Positions 50,130-59,426 of a stretch of 64,000 nt of DNA are shown in pieces. This DNA is from Piscinibacter sp047600445. GTDB taxonomy: Bacteria > Pseudomonadota > Gammaproteobacteria > Burkholderiales > Burkholderiaceae_C. The position numbers were made by a program, and so were the translations under genes. The notes below the pieces were generated by a model, which saw only the letters and a list, made by a program, of their open reading frames with translations, had not been told where the DNA came from and ran no database searches. Where the stretch lies: NCBI RefSeq assembly GCF_047600445.1, contig NZ_JASGKT010000002.1:1054001-1118000 (forward strand), given 5' to 3'. Position 1 is the stretch's first letter. Every line of letters starts with the position of its first letter.

Positions 50130-52970
50130 TCAGGCCACCGCGCGCGTTTCGCCGGCGCCGTAGAGGTTGCTGGTGCAGCGGCCGCAGATCGTCGGGTGCG
50201 CCGCGTCGCGGCCGACGTCGTCGCGCCAGTGCCAGCAGCGCTCGCACTTGACGGCGCTCGACGGCGTGACCGCCACGGCGAGCTGGTCGCCCGAGGCCAG
50301 CGCCACCGCCGAGGTGATGGTGACGAAGCGCAGGTCCTCGCCCAGCGCGGCCAGCAGCGCGTGGTCGGCGGCCGGCGCGGTGATGGTCAGGTTGGCCTGC
50401 AGCGACGAGCCGACCCTGCCTTCGGCGCGCACGGCCTCGATCTCCTTGTTCGCGAGGTCGCGGATCTCGCGGATGCGCGCCCACTTGGCCAGCAGCGCCT
50501 CGTCGGGGGCGTCGAAGGTCCAGTAGGTCTCGGTGAAGATCGAAGGCGACGCGCCCGGCGCGAACACCTTCCACGCCTCCTCGGCGGTGAAGCTGAGGAA
50601 GGGCGCCATCCAGCGCAGCATCGCGTGCGTGAGCTGCCACAGCGCGGTCTGCGCCGAGCGGCGCGCCAGCGAACCCGGCGCGCTGGTGTACAGGCGGTCT
50701 TTCAGCACGTCGAGGTAGAAGGCGCCCAGGTCTTCCGAGCAGAACACCTGCAGCTTGGCCACCACCGGGTGGAACTCGTAGACCTCGTAGTGCGCCAGCA
50801 CCTCGGCCTGGAACTGCGCCGCGCGCGCCAGCGCCCAGCGGTCGATCTCCAGCATCTGCGCGGGCGGCACCGCATGCCTGGCCGCGTCGAAGTCGCTGGT
50901 GTTGGCGAGCAGGAAGCGCAGCGTGTTGCGGATGCGCCGGTAGGCGTCGACCACGCGCGCGAGGATCTTGTCGTCGCCGGCGATGTCGCCCGAGTAGTCG
51001 GAGGCCGCCACCCACAGGCGGATGATCTCCGCGCCCAGCGTCGAAGACACCTTCTGCGGCTCGATGCCGTTGCCCAGGCTCTTGCTCATCTTGCGGCCCT
51101 GGCTGTCGACCGTGAAGCCGTGCGTCAGCAGGCCGCGGTAGGGCGCGCGGTCGAACAGCGCGCAGGCCAGCAGCAGCGAGCTGTGGAACCAGCCGCGGTG
51201 CTGGTCGTGGCCTTCGAGGTAGAGGTCGGCTTCCGGGCCCTGCGCGTGGTAGCCGCCCGGATGCTGGCCGCGCAGCACGTGCCAGAAGGTCGAGCCGGAG
51301 TCGAACCACACTTCGAGGATGTCGCTGCTCTTGGTGTAGTGCGGTGCGTCGGCCGCGCCGAGGATCTGCTCGGCGCTCACGCGGCTCCAGGCCTCGACGC
51401 CGCCCTGCTCGACGATGTCGGCCGCCTGGTCGATGATCTCCATCGTGCGCGGGTGCAGCTCGCCGGTGTCCTTGTGCAGGAAGAAGGGCAGCGGCACGCC
51501 CCAGCTTCGCTGGCGGCTGATGCACCAGTCGGGCCGGTTGGCGATCATGTCGCGCAGCCGCGCGCGGCCGTTCTCGGGGAAGAAGCCGGTCTGGTCGATC
51601 GCGTCCAGCGCCATCTGGCGCAGCGTGCGCGGCGCCTTGTCCTTGGTGAACACGCCGGGGCCCTCGTCCATGCGGATGAACCACTGCGCCGCGGCGCGGT
51701 AGATCACCGGGCTCTTGTGGCGCCAGCAGTGCGGGTAGCTGTGCGTGATGGCCTCGGTGGCGAACAGGCGCCCGGCGCTCTTCAGCGCCTCGATGATCAC
51801 CGGCACGGCCTTCCAGATGTTCTGGCCGCCGAACAGCGGGAAGTCGGCCGCGTAGCTGCCGTGGCCCTGCACCGGGTTGAGGATGTCGTCGTAGCGCAGC
51901 CCGTGCTGCACGCAGGAGTTGAAGTCGTCCAGGCCGTAGGCCGGCGAGCTGTGCACGATGCCGGTGCCGTCGTCGGCGGTGGCGTAGTCGGCCAGGTACA
52001 CCGGCGAGAGCCGGTCGTAACCCGCGTCGACGTGCGCGAACGGGTGCTTGAAGTGGATGCCGCCGAGCTTCTCGCCCGTCACCGTGGCGAGCACGTTCCC
52101 GGTCAGGCCGTAGCGCGCCAGGCACTTCTCGACCAGCGAGGCGGCCAGCACCAGCAGGCCGCGCTCGGTGTCGACCAGCGCGTACTCCAGCGTCGGGTTC
52201 AGGTTCAGCGCCTGGTTGGCCGGGATGGTCCAGGCGGTGGTGGTCCAGATCAGCGCGAAGGCGTCTTTCTCCAGCGCCGTCAGGCCGAAGGCGCTGGCCA
52301 GCCGCTGCGGCTCGGCGCACAGGAAGGCGACGTCGATGGTCTGGCTCTTCTTGTCGGCGTACTCGATCTCGAACTCGGCCAGCGACGAGCCGCAGTCGAA
52401 GCACCAGTACACCGGCTTCAGGCCGCGGTAGACGAAGCCGCGCTCGATCACGCGCTTGAAAGCGCGGATCTCGCCGGCCTCGTTGGCCGGGTCCATGGTC
52501 GCGTAGCGGTCGGCCCAGTCGCCCAGTACGCCCAGGCGCTTGAAGTCGGCCATCTGCAGGGCGATCTGCTCGGTGGCGTAGGCGCGGCTCCTGGCCTGCA
52601 TGTCGTCGCGGCTCAGGTTGCGGCCGTGTTTCTTCTCGATCGCGTTCTCGATCGGCAGGCCGTGGCAGTCCCAGCCCGGCACGTACTGCGCGTCGAAGCC
52701 CTTGAGCTGGCGCGCCTTGACGATCATGTCCTTGAGCACCTTGTTGACGGCGTGGCCCATGTGGATCGCGCCGTTGGCGTAGGGCGGGCCGTCGTGCAGC
52801 ACGAACAGGGGCGCGCCGTGGCGCGCGTCGCGCAGCTTCTTGTAGATGCCTTGTTCGTCCCATTCCTTCACCCAGGCGGGCTCGCGGCGGGCGAGGTCGC
52901 CGCGCATCGGGAAGGGCGTGTCGGGCAGGTTGAGCGTCGCGCGGTAGTCGGCGGAGGCGGTGTCGGTCAT
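50130..52970 (-). CDS. ileS: Isoleucyl-tRNA synthetase
   Basis: This 946-aa class I synthetase shows the HIGH-type motif (GAIHMGH near residue 70), the WDCHGLPIE segment, the editing domain and KMSKS near residue 620. The C-terminal zinc site is CERCW with CGRC near residues 909-932. It charges tRNA-Ile in the cytosol. It belongs to the ribF-ileS-lspA cluster and overlaps neither neighbour. Confidence 0.98.
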   Translation of the reverse strand: MTDTASADYRATLNLPDTPFPMRGDLARREPAWVKEWDEQGIYKKLRDARHGAPLFVLHDGPPYANGAIHMGHAVNKVLKDMIVKARQLKGFDAQYVPGWDCHGLPIENAIEKKHGRNLSRDDMQARSRAYATEQIALQMADFKRLGVLGDWADRYATMDPANEAGEIRAFKRVIERGFVYRGLKPVYWCFDCGSSLAEFEIEYADKKSQTIDVAFLCAEPQRLASAFGLTALEKDAFALIWTTTAWTIPANQALNLNPTLEYALVDTERGLLVLAASLVEKCLARYGLTGNVLATVTGEKLGGIHFKHPFAHVDAGYDRLSPVYLADYATADDGTGIVHSSPAYGLDDFNSCVQHGLRYDDILNPVQGHGSYAADFPLFGGQNIWKAVPVIIEALKSAGRLFATEAITHSYPHCWRHKSPVIYRAAAQWFIRMDEGPGVFTKDKAPRTLRQMALDAIDQTGFFPENGRARLRDMIANRPDWCISRQRSWGVPLPFFLHKDTGELHPRTMEIIDQAADIVEQGGVEAWSRVSAEQILGAADAPHYTKSSDILEVWFDSGSTFWHVLRGQHPGGYHAQGPEADLYLEGHDQHRGWFHSSLLLACALFDRAPYRGLLTHGFTVDSQGRKMSKSLGNGIEPQKVSSTLGAEIIRLWVAASDYSGDIAGDDKILARVVDAYRRIRNTLRFLLANTSDFDAARHAVPPAQMLEIDRWALARAAQFQAEVLAHYEVYEFHPVVAKLQVFCSEDLGAFYLDVLKDRLYTSAPGSLARRSAQTALWQLTHAMLRWMAPFLSFTAEEAWKVFAPGASPSIFTETYWTFDAPDEALLAKWARIREIRDLANKEIEAVRAEGRVGSSLQANLTITAPAADHALLAALGEDLRFVTITSAVALASGDQLAVAVTPSSAVKCERCWHWRDDVGRDAAHPTICGRCTSNLYGAGETRAVA

Positions 52971-53053
52971 GGCAGCGGGGGCGCCGCGAACGGCGCGCCG
53001 GAAGGGAGGAGGAACGGCGCGGTCAGGGCGCCGGCGTTCGTGGCGGGCGAACG

Positions 53054-54049
53054 CTAAATTCGGTCGCGCGTCGTCTGGCGCCGCTGCGAGGCGTGGGCCG
53101 CGAGGAAGGCGCGCGCGTCGTCGGCGTCCTGGCGGATGGCGGCGGTCAGCGCCTCGAGCGAGTCGAAGCGCGCCTCGTCGCGCAGTTTGTGCAGCAGTTC
53201 CACGCGCACGATCTTACCGTAGCCCCCTTCGGCGCCCAGGCCGGCGGGCCAGTCCAGGCAGTGCACTTCGAGCAGCACGCGGCCGCTGTCGTCCACGGTC
53301 GGGCGCCGGCCCAGGCTGGCGACGCCGTCCAGAGGCTCGTCGGCCAGGCCGTGCACCCGCACCGCGAAGATGCCCAGCGCCGCCGGCTTGGGGTGCGAGA
53401 AGCGCAGGTTCAGCGTCTTGAAGCCGAGGTCGCGGCCGAGCTTCCTGCCGTGCACCACGTGGCCAGACAGGCTGTAGGGCCGGCCCAGCAGCACCGCGGC
53501 GTGTTTCATGTCGCCGCCGGCCAGCGCCTCGCGCACCGCCGAGCTGGAGACGCGCTCGCCGCGCACCTCGTAGCTCAGCATGCGCGCCACGTCGAAGCCG
53601 GCGCGCTGCCCGGCGGCGTCGAGCAGCGCGTAGTCGCCGGCGCGTTTGGCGCCGAAGCGGAAGTCGTCGCCGACCAGCACGTACTTCGCGCCCAGGCCCT
53701 CGACCAGCACGTCGGCCACGAAGGCCTGCGGCGACTGCGCCGCGAAGCGTGCGTCGAAGCGCAGCACGACGGCCTGCTCGATGCCGCAGCGCTCCAGCTC
53801 GGCGAGCTTGTCGCGCAGCGTGGCGATGCGCGCCGGCGCGAGTTCGGGCTTGTTCGCGGCGGCCGCGAAGTAGTCGCGCGGATGCGGCTCGAACGTCATC
53901 ACGCAGGAGCGCAGGCCGCGGTGCTGCGCCTCGTTGCGCAGCAGCGCCAGCATCGCCTGGTGGCCGCGGTGCACGCCGTCGAAGTTGCCGATGGTCAGTG
54001 CGCAGGCGTCGGCGATGCCGGGGTGGTGAAAGCCGCGGAAGACTCGCAT
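53054..54049 (-). CDS. ribF: Bifunctional riboflavin kinase/FAD synthetase
   Basis: The 331-aa enzyme has the N-terminal nucleotidyltransferase domain (TIGNFDGVHRGHQ near residue 20, VGDDFRFGAKRAGDY, SSSAVREAL) and the C-terminal flavokinase domain (GRPYSLSGHVVHGRKLGRDLGF). It converts riboflavin to FMN and FAD, needed by the many flavoenzymes in this window. ileS follows in the same direction. Confidence 0.97.
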   Translation of the reverse strand: MRVFRGFHHPGIADACALTIGNFDGVHRGHQAMLALLRNEAQHRGLRSCVMTFEPHPRDYFAAAANKPELAPARIATLRDKLAELERCGIEQAVVLRFDARFAAQSPQAFVADVLVEGLGAKYVLVGDDFRFGAKRAGDYALLDAAGQRAGFDVARMLSYEVRGERVSSSAVREALAGGDMKHAAVLLGRPYSLSGHVVHGRKLGRDLGFKTLNLRFSHPKPAALGIFAVRVHGLADEPLDGVASLGRRPTVDDSGRVLLEVHCLDWPAGLGAEGGYGKIVRVELLHKLRDEARFDSLEALTAAIRQDADDARAFLAAHASQRRQTTRDRI

Positions 54050-54057
54050 GCGGACGA

Positions 54058-54774
54058 TTATCGGGGCGGCTCGATCTGCGCAGGCTCGATCCAGCGCCAC
54101 TGTCCCGGCGCCAGATCGGCCGGCAGTTGCAGTGCGCCGAAGGCGCTGCGGTGCAAGGCGTCGACGCGGTTGCCCGCGGCCGCCACCATGCGCTTGACCT
54201 GGTGGTACTTGCCTTCGGTGAGGGTCAGGCGCAGGCCGTGCGTGCCCTCGGCCTCGACGGCGGCGGCGCGCACCGGCGCCGGCTCGTCGTCGAGCAGCAC
54301 GCCCTCGCGCAGCGCGGCGAGCTGGCGTTCGTCCACCGCGTGCTTGCAGCGCACGTCGTACACCTTGGGCACGTGGTGCTTGGGCGAAGTGAGGCGGTGG
54401 ATCAGCGCGCCGTCGTCGGTGAGCAGCAGCAGCCCGGTGGTGTCTTCGTCGAGCCGGCCCACCGGCTGCACGCCGCGCGTGCGCAGCGGCGCGGGCAGCA
54501 GGCTCAGCACGCTGGGGTGATGCCTGGGCTTCTGCGAGCACTCGTAGCCGGCCGGCTTGTGCAGCATCACCAGCGCCTTCTCGCGGTAGGGCCAGCGCTG
54601 GCCCTGCACGCCGAACTCCAGGCCCTCGGTGTCGACTTCGCGCCAGGGGTCGTCGCAGACCTCGCCGGCCAGGCTGACGAAGCCGGCGGCGACCAGGCTC
54701 TCGCACTCGCGGCGCGTGCCGAAGCCCTGCGAGAACAGCACCTGGGCGAGCGTGGGGCGGCGCGCGCGGCTCAT
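54058..54774 (-). CDS. rsuA: Ribosomal small-subunit pseudouridine synthase, RsuA type
   Basis: This 238-aa enzyme has an N-terminal S4-like RNA-binding region (LAQVLFSQGFGTRRECESLV) and the RsuA/RluB catalytic motif GRLDEDTTGLLLLTDDG with its catalytic Asp. KYHQVKRMVAAAGNRV follows later. It isomerises uridine 516 of 16S rRNA, by family. The ATG overlaps the stop of the P1 peptidase gene by 4 nt. The RsuA-versus-RluE/F choice rests on length and the S4 domain. Confidence 0.88.
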   Translation of the reverse strand: MSRARRPTLAQVLFSQGFGTRRECESLVAAGFVSLAGEVCDDPWREVDTEGLEFGVQGQRWPYREKALVMLHKPAGYECSQKPRHHPSVLSLLPAPLRTRGVQPVGRLDEDTTGLLLLTDDGALIHRLTSPKHHVPKVYDVRCKHAVDERQLAALREGVLLDDEPAPVRAAAVEAEGTHGLRLTLTEGKYHQVKRMVAAAGNRVDALHRSAFGALQLPADLAPGQWRWIEPAQIEPPR

Positions 54775-55748
54775 GCGAAGTCGGCGGCGCAGGGCAGTTC
54801 GGGCAGCCGCGTCGCGGCGCGCACGCCGTTCAGCACCGCGCGCGCCGTGACTTCCGCCGCCAGCGCGCCGAGCAGCGTGAGATCGGCGCCGCGCCCGGCC
54901 GCGCCGGTGGCCAGCGCGAACAGCGTGTCGCCGTCGCCCATGGTGTGCACCGGGTTGATCGAGCGGGCCAGGCCGTCGTGCGCCATCTGCGCGAGCTTGT
55001 TGGCCTGCGCCTTCGTCAGCACCGCATCGGTGGCGATCACGCCGAGGGTCGTCGCCGCGCCGGGCTGCACGCGCGCCGGCAGCTCGCCGGAAAGCATGGC
55101 GTTCATCGTGCCCAGCAGCCGCGTGCCGTCGGCCGTGCGCGCGCCGGCCACGACACGGCCATCGGCCGGATCGATCACGTCGCCGACCGCATTGACGGTC
55201 ACCAGCGCCGCGACCGTGAAGCCGCCGACGCGCAGCGAGGCCGTGCCGATGCCGCCTTTCATCGCCCGCGCGATGCCGAACAGCTTGCCGACGCTGGCTC
55301 CCGCGCCGGCGCCGACGCTGCCCTGCGCCGGCGGTTGCGTGCTGGCGGCCACGCAGGCCGCGTAACCCGCGTCGGCATCGGGCCGGATGCGCGCATCGCC
55401 GAGCCACAGGTCGAACAGGATCGCCGCCGGCACGATGGGCACGCGTGCCGGCCCGACCGCGACGCCGATGCCGCGCTCTTCCAGCCAGCGCATCACGCCG
55501 CCGGCTGCGTCGAGCCCGAAGGCGCTGCCGCCGGCCAGCAGCACGGCGTGCACCTGGGCTACGCTGTTCAGCGGCGAGAGCAGCTCGGTCTCGCGCGTGC
55601 CGGGCGCGGCGCCGCGCACGTCGACGCCGCAGGTGGCGCCTTGCGGCGTCAGCACCACGGTGCAGCCGGTGGGGCGGCGCGTGTCGGTGAAGTGGCCGAC
55701 GCCGACGCCGGCCACGTCGACGATCGAATCGGCGCTCGGAACGTTCAT
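54771..55748 (-). CDS. P1/S58-family peptidase (DmpA/L-aminopeptidase type)
   Basis: The 325-aa protein is an Ntn-like self-processing hydrolase of the DmpA family: VGVGHFTDTRRPTGCTVVL near the start, GGSAFGLDAAGGV, and the GSVGAGAGASVGK and KGGIGTAS motifs around the processing site. Members are L-aminopeptidases, D-Ala esterases or beta-peptidases. No signal peptide is visible. It overlaps the pseudouridine synthase gene by 4 nt and follows the acyl-CoA dehydrogenase gene by 25 bp. Confidence 0.88.
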   Translation of the reverse strand: MNVPSADSIVDVAGVGVGHFTDTRRPTGCTVVLTPQGATCGVDVRGAAPGTRETELLSPLNSVAQVHAVLLAGGSAFGLDAAGGVMRWLEERGIGVAVGPARVPIVPAAILFDLWLGDARIRPDADAGYAACVAASTQPPAQGSVGAGAGASVGKLFGIARAMKGGIGTASLRVGGFTVAALVTVNAVGDVIDPADGRVVAGARTADGTRLLGTMNAMLSGELPARVQPGAATTLGVIATDAVLTKAQANKLAQMAHDGLARSINPVHTMGDGDTLFALATGAAGRGADLTLLGALAAEVTARAVLNGVRAATRLPELPCAADFA

Positions 55749-55773
55749 GCCGGCATCGTAGCCGGCGGCACGA

Positions 55774-56907
55774 TCAGGCGAACACGCCTGCCGTGTCCTG
55801 CATGCGCGCGGACACTTCGCCGAGGTGGTGCAGCGTGTCGCCGAAGCTCGTCTCCAGCACCGTCAGGCGCTTGAAGTAGTGGCTGGCGATGTACTCGTCG
55901 GTCACGCCGATGCCGCCGTGCAACTGGATGCACTGCTGGCCGACGAAGCGCATGGACTGCCCGAGCTGCACCTTGGCCTGGGCGATCGCGCGGCGGCGCA
56001 CCGGCGCGGGCTCGCCGAGCTTGAGGCTGGCGTAGTAGCTCATCGAGCGGCCGAGTTCGAGCTGCATCTTCACGTCGGCGATGCGGTGGCGCAGCGCCTG
56101 GAAGCTGGCGATCGCGACGCCGAACTGCTTGCGCGTGTTCATGTACTCGGCGGTGATCGCGGTCAGGCGCTCCATCACGCCGACGCCTTCGGCGCACAGT
56201 GCGGCGATGCCGGCGTCCACCGCCTGTTCCAGCAGCGGCAGCGCGTCGAGCGCGACCAGCGTGGCCGGCGTGTCCGCCAGCGTCAGCTCGGCGGCGCGTG
56301 CGCCGTCCTGCGTCGGGTAGCCGCGCACGGCCAGGCCGGCGGCGCCCTTGGCGACGAGGAACAGCGCGATGCCTGCCGCGTCGGCATCGGCCCCGGCGGT
56401 GCGCGCCGGCACGATGAAGGCGTCGGCTTCGTCGCCGGCCGGTACGAGGCTCTTGGCGCCGCTGAGCGCCCAGCCGTCGCCGGCTTTGGCGGCCTTGGTG
56501 GTCACGTGGGCCAGCCGGTAGCGCGCCGCGCGCTCCTGGTGCGCCAGCACCACCAGCGCCGAGGCGTCGGCGATCTTCGGCAGCCACTGCGCCTGCACCT
56601 CGGCCGGCGCGCCCGACAGTAGCGTGGGCGCGACGATGGCGCCGTGCGCATAAGGCGCGTTGACCAGCCCGCGGCCCAGTTCCTCGTTGACCACCATGGC
56701 CTCGATCGGGCCGAAGCCCATGCCGCCATGCGCCTCGGGGATCGCCAGGCCGGTCAGGCCCAGTTCGGCCAGTTCGCCGTAGACGTCGCGCGTCGCGCCG
56801 CCGGCCTTGGCGATGGCGTGGCGGCGCTCGAAGCCGAAGCCCTTGTCGACCCAGCGCCGCACGGCGTCGCGCAGCGATTCCTGGTCTTCGGTGAAGTCGA
56901 AATCCAT
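55774..56907 (-). CDS. Acyl-CoA dehydrogenase, pimeloyl-CoA dehydrogenase small-subunit type
   Basis: This 377-aa flavoprotein-fold subunit opens FDFTEDQESLRDAVRRWV and has EAHGGMGFGPIEAMVV and QLHGGIGVTDEYIASHYFKRL. The active-site Glu region of classical enzymes is weak, as in small subunits such as PimD that pair with a larger partner. It follows the larger acyl-CoA dehydrogenase gene after an 86-bp gap containing an intergenic repeat. The pair probably forms a heteromeric dehydrogenase for dicarboxylic or long acyl-CoA; the substrate is inferred. Confidence 0.85.
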   Translation of the reverse strand: MDFDFTEDQESLRDAVRRWVDKGFGFERRHAIAKAGGATRDVYGELAELGLTGLAIPEAHGGMGFGPIEAMVVNEELGRGLVNAPYAHGAIVAPTLLSGAPAEVQAQWLPKIADASALVVLAHQERAARYRLAHVTTKAAKAGDGWALSGAKSLVPAGDEADAFIVPARTAGADADAAGIALFLVAKGAAGLAVRGYPTQDGARAAELTLADTPATLVALDALPLLEQAVDAGIAALCAEGVGVMERLTAITAEYMNTRKQFGVAIASFQALRHRIADVKMQLELGRSMSYYASLKLGEPAPVRRRAIAQAKVQLGQSMRFVGQQCIQLHGGIGVTDEYIASHYFKRLTVLETSFGDTLHHLGEVSARMQDTAGVFA

Positions 56908-56924
56908 GTCAGGCCTCCTGCTGG

Positions 56925-56984
56925 GCCGCCCCGAAGGAGGCCTGCGCCCCCTTGGGGGGCAGCGAACGAATGTGAGCTTGGGGG
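56925..56984. repeat. Burkholderiales-type intergenic repeat with a CCCCC/GGGGG hairpin
   Basis: On the minus strand this element starts CCCCCAAGCTCACATTCGTT and contains CCCCCCAAGGGGG and CCTTCGGGGCGGCC. Elements of this sequence are scattered between genes in many Comamonadaceae-related genomes (from general knowledge, not checked here). It lies inside the gap between the two acyl-CoA dehydrogenase genes and could attenuate or stabilise the transcript. Confidence 0.6.
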
Positions 56985-56993
56985 TGCATGTTT

Positions 56994-58175
56994 TCAGCTC
57001 CCGAGCACCGTGGCGGAGACGATGTTGCGCTGGACCTCGTTGGATCCGCCGTAGATCGTCGTCTTGCGGTAGTTGAAGTAGGTGGCGGCCAGCGGCGCGC
57101 AGTGCGCCGCGCCGACGTGGTCGCCCTGCCAGCCGGCTTCCATCGCCTCTTTCACGAAGGGCACGCTGTACGGCCCGGCGGCCAGCATCATCAGCTCGGT
57201 GTAGCGCTGCTGGATCTCGCTGCCGCGGATCTTCAACAGGCCCGCCACGTCCAGCGCCGCCTTGCCGCTCTTCTCGGCCGACAGCACGCGCAGCACCATC
57301 ATCTCGAGCGCGACGACGTCGACTTCCAGCTTCGCGATCTCGTCGCGGAAGCGCGTGTCCTCGTACACGCCCTCGGCCTTGGCGATGCGCTTCAGGCGCT
57401 CCAGCTCGCGCTTGGCGCGGTTCACGTCGGCGATGTTGGTGCGCTCGTGGGCGAGCAGGTGCTTGGCGTAGGTCCAGCCCTTGTTCTCCTCGCCGACGAG
57501 GTTCTCGGCCGGCACCTCGACGTTGTCGAACCAGACCTCGTTCACCTCGTGGCCGCCGTCGAGCATGATGATGGGCCGCACGCTGACGCCCGGGCTCTTC
57601 ATGTCGATCAGCAGGAAGCTGATGCCGGTCTGCGGCTTGCCCGAGGTGTCGGTGCGCACCAGGCAGAAGATCCAGTCGCCGTGCTGGCCGAGCGTGGTCC
57701 AGGTCTTCTGGCCGTTGACGATGTACTTGTCGCCGCGGCGTTCGGCGCGGCACTTCAGCGACGCGAGATCGCTGCCTGCGCCCGGCTCGCTGTAGCCCTG
57801 GCTCCACCACACCTCGCCGCTCATGATGCCGGGCAGGTGGCGCTTCTGCTGCTCGGGCGAGCCGAAGGCCATGATCACCGGCGCCACCATCACCGGCCCG
57901 AAGGGCACGACGCGCGGCGCGCCGGCCAGCGCGCATTCCTCTTCGAACAGGTGGCGCTGGATCACGTTCCAGCCCGGCCCGCCGAACTGCTTGGGCCAGG
58001 CCCAGCCGTGCCAGCCCTTGGCGCCGAGGATCCTGGCCCAGCGCTGCATGTCGTCCTTGCTCAGGTGCAGGGCGTTGTGCACCTTGTGGCTGATGTCCTT
58101 GGGCAGGTTCTGCGCCACCCAGGCGCGGATCTCCTGCCGGAACGCCTGTTCCTCGGGCGTGAAATTCAGGTCCAT
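56994..58175 (-). CDS. Acyl-CoA dehydrogenase, pimeloyl-CoA dehydrogenase large-subunit type
   Basis: The 393-aa flavoprotein opens DLNFTPEEQAFRQEIRAWV and has the FAD/substrate motif QGYSEPGAGSDLASL, NGQKTWTTLGQHGDWIFCLVRT and the C-terminal TTIYGGSNEVQRNIV. This matches PimC-like large subunits. It oxidises acyl-CoA to enoyl-CoA with its partner encoded downstream. The ATG at 58175 follows GGAG; the upstream TTG would place that site inside the gene. A GCACGATCGTGC palindrome 40 bp upstream suggests TetR control. Confidence 0.88.
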   Translation of the reverse strand: MDLNFTPEEQAFRQEIRAWVAQNLPKDISHKVHNALHLSKDDMQRWARILGAKGWHGWAWPKQFGGPGWNVIQRHLFEEECALAGAPRVVPFGPVMVAPVIMAFGSPEQQKRHLPGIMSGEVWWSQGYSEPGAGSDLASLKCRAERRGDKYIVNGQKTWTTLGQHGDWIFCLVRTDTSGKPQTGISFLLIDMKSPGVSVRPIIMLDGGHEVNEVWFDNVEVPAENLVGEENKGWTYAKHLLAHERTNIADVNRAKRELERLKRIAKAEGVYEDTRFRDEIAKLEVDVVALEMMVLRVLSAEKSGKAALDVAGLLKIRGSEIQQRYTELMMLAAGPYSVPFVKEAMEAGWQGDHVGAAHCAPLAATYFNYRKTTIYGGSNEVQRNIVSATVLGS

Positions 58176-58215
58176 GCGTGTCTCCAATGCGGCCCGCGGG
58201 CCAGCACGTGTTTTA

Positions 58216-58227
58216 GCACGATCGTGC
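58216..58227. promoter_or_regulatory. Perfect 12-bp palindrome upstream of the acyl-CoA dehydrogenase pair
   Basis: GCACGATCGTGC is a perfect inverted repeat flanked by TTTTA, 40 bp before the first acyl-CoA dehydrogenase ATG. Similar palindromes serve TetR-type fatty-acid regulators in proteobacteria. A short TCTGTC/GACAGA stem (58236-58255) lies next to it, towards the aspartic protease gene. Confidence 0.45.
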
Positions 58228-58286
58228 GGAAATCCTCTGTCCCTGCCGCGACAGACCTGCCGCAGGCATGTCCCCGGCGGTGGCGC

Positions 58287-58919
58287 TCAGTAGCGCTTGT
58301 CGAGCACCAGCACGTCGGCGTCGCGCTTCATCTGGAAGCGCGACAGGAAGCTGTTGCCCAGCAGCACCATTTCCATCGGCGCCGGCACCACGGTGGCGGC
58401 GACGTCGTAGACCGTCACGTCGCCGACGCGCACCTCGCGCAGCGTGACGCGGTGCGCCACCACGTCGCCGTTGGCGGTGCGGGCGATGCCGCGTTCGCCC
58501 TTGCTGAAGTCCAGGCCGATGCTGCGCGCGACCGTCTCGCCGATCGCGATGTTGGTGGCGCCGGTGTCGACCACGAAGCGCACGCTGCGGCCGTTGATCG
58601 TGCCGCCGGTGACGAAGTGCCCGCCCGGGCCGGCCGACAGCACGATCTGCGTGCCGCCGCCGGCGCTGGCCGAGCCGCCGAGGTTGACCTGCGCGCCGCC
58701 GAGCAGCAGCGTCTGGCGCTTGCCGCCGACCTCGACGAGCGTCTGGCTGCCGTCGACGCTGATCACCTTGACGCCGGAGACGGTGGCGCCGGCCGCCACG
58801 GTGCGCGGCGTGCCGTCGATCACCAGCAGCGCCTTGTTGCCCAGGCTGCCGCTCATCGAGACGTTCTGCGCGAAGGCCAGGGCCGGCAGCAGCGCCCCGA
58901 GTGCGGCAAGGCGGCGCAT
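58287..58919 (-). CDS. Retropepsin-like aspartic protease, exported
   Basis: This 210-aa protein has a signal peptide (RRLAALGALLPALAFAQ), an SH3-like first half and a C-terminal retropepsin domain with the catalytic VVDTGATNIAIG motif and a closing VLLGNSFLSRF. It belongs to the clan AA aspartic protease family found as single-domain periplasmic or membrane proteins in proteobacteria; targets are unknown. It starts 2 bp after the yajQ stop. Confidence 0.87.
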   Translation of the reverse strand: MRRLAALGALLPALAFAQNVSMSGSLGNKALLVIDGTPRTVAAGATVSGVKVISVDGSQTLVEVGGKRQTLLLGGAQVNLGGSASAGGGTQIVLSAGPGGHFVTGGTINGRSVRFVVDTGATNIAIGETVARSIGLDFSKGERGIARTANGDVVAHRVTLREVRVGDVTVYDVAATVVPAPMEMVLLGNSFLSRFQMKRDADVLVLDKRY

Positions 58920-58921
58920 GC

Positions 58922-59410
58922 TCAATCGCGCAGGTTCGTGAAGGACACCGGCGCGTCGGGCACGGTTTTCCTGATCAACTGCATCGCGAGCTGCAGGTCG
59001 TCGCGCTTGGCGCCGCTGACACGCACCGTGTCGCCCTGGATCGCGGCCTGCACCTTCATCTTGCCCTGCTTGATGGCGGCCTGGATCTTCCTGGCGTTGT
59101 CGCCGTCGACGCCGCTCTTGACCGTCAGCACCTGCTTGACCTTGTCGCCGCCGATCTTCTCGATCTTCGCGCTGCGGTCGAGGAAGCGGATGTCCACGCC
59201 GCGCTTGGTCAGCTTGGCCAAGAGGATGTCGGTGACCTGGCCGATCTGGAAGTCCGAATCGGCGTGCAGCGTGATCGCCTTGTCGGCCAGTTCGGCGCCG
59301 GCCGAACTGCCCTTGAAGTCGAAACGCGTGCCGATTTCCTTGGCGGTCTGGTCGACGGCGTTGCGCACTTCGACCAGATTCGGCTCGATGACGGTGTCGA
59401 AGCTTGGCAT
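58922..59410 (-). CDS. yajQ: YajQ family cyclic di-GMP-binding protein
   Basis: The 162-aa protein matches YajQ: MPSFDTVIEPNLVEVRNAVDQ, then GTRFDFKGSSA and a C-terminal GDTVRVSGAKRDDLQLAMQLIR. YajQ proteins are nucleotide-binding (c-di-GMP in Xanthomonas and Pseudomonas) regulators with a ferredoxin-like fold. The ATG is 16 bp from the divergent murB ATG, so both promoters must overlap the opposite coding region. Confidence 0.95.
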   Translation of the reverse strand: MPSFDTVIEPNLVEVRNAVDQTAKEIGTRFDFKGSSAGAELADKAITLHADSDFQIGQVTDILLAKLTKRGVDIRFLDRSAKIEKIGGDKVKQVLTVKSGVDGDNARKIQAAIKQGKMKVQAAIQGDTVRVSGAKRDDLQLAMQLIRKTVPDAPVSFTNLRD

Positions 59411-59426
59411 GGAGGAAAATTCTCGC

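Noticed and set aside
53054..54706. A fused pseudouridine synthase-RibF protein
   Set aside because: The open frame runs upstream of ribF only as an out-of-frame reading of the pseudouridine synthase gene. The ATG at 54049 gives a standard RibF.
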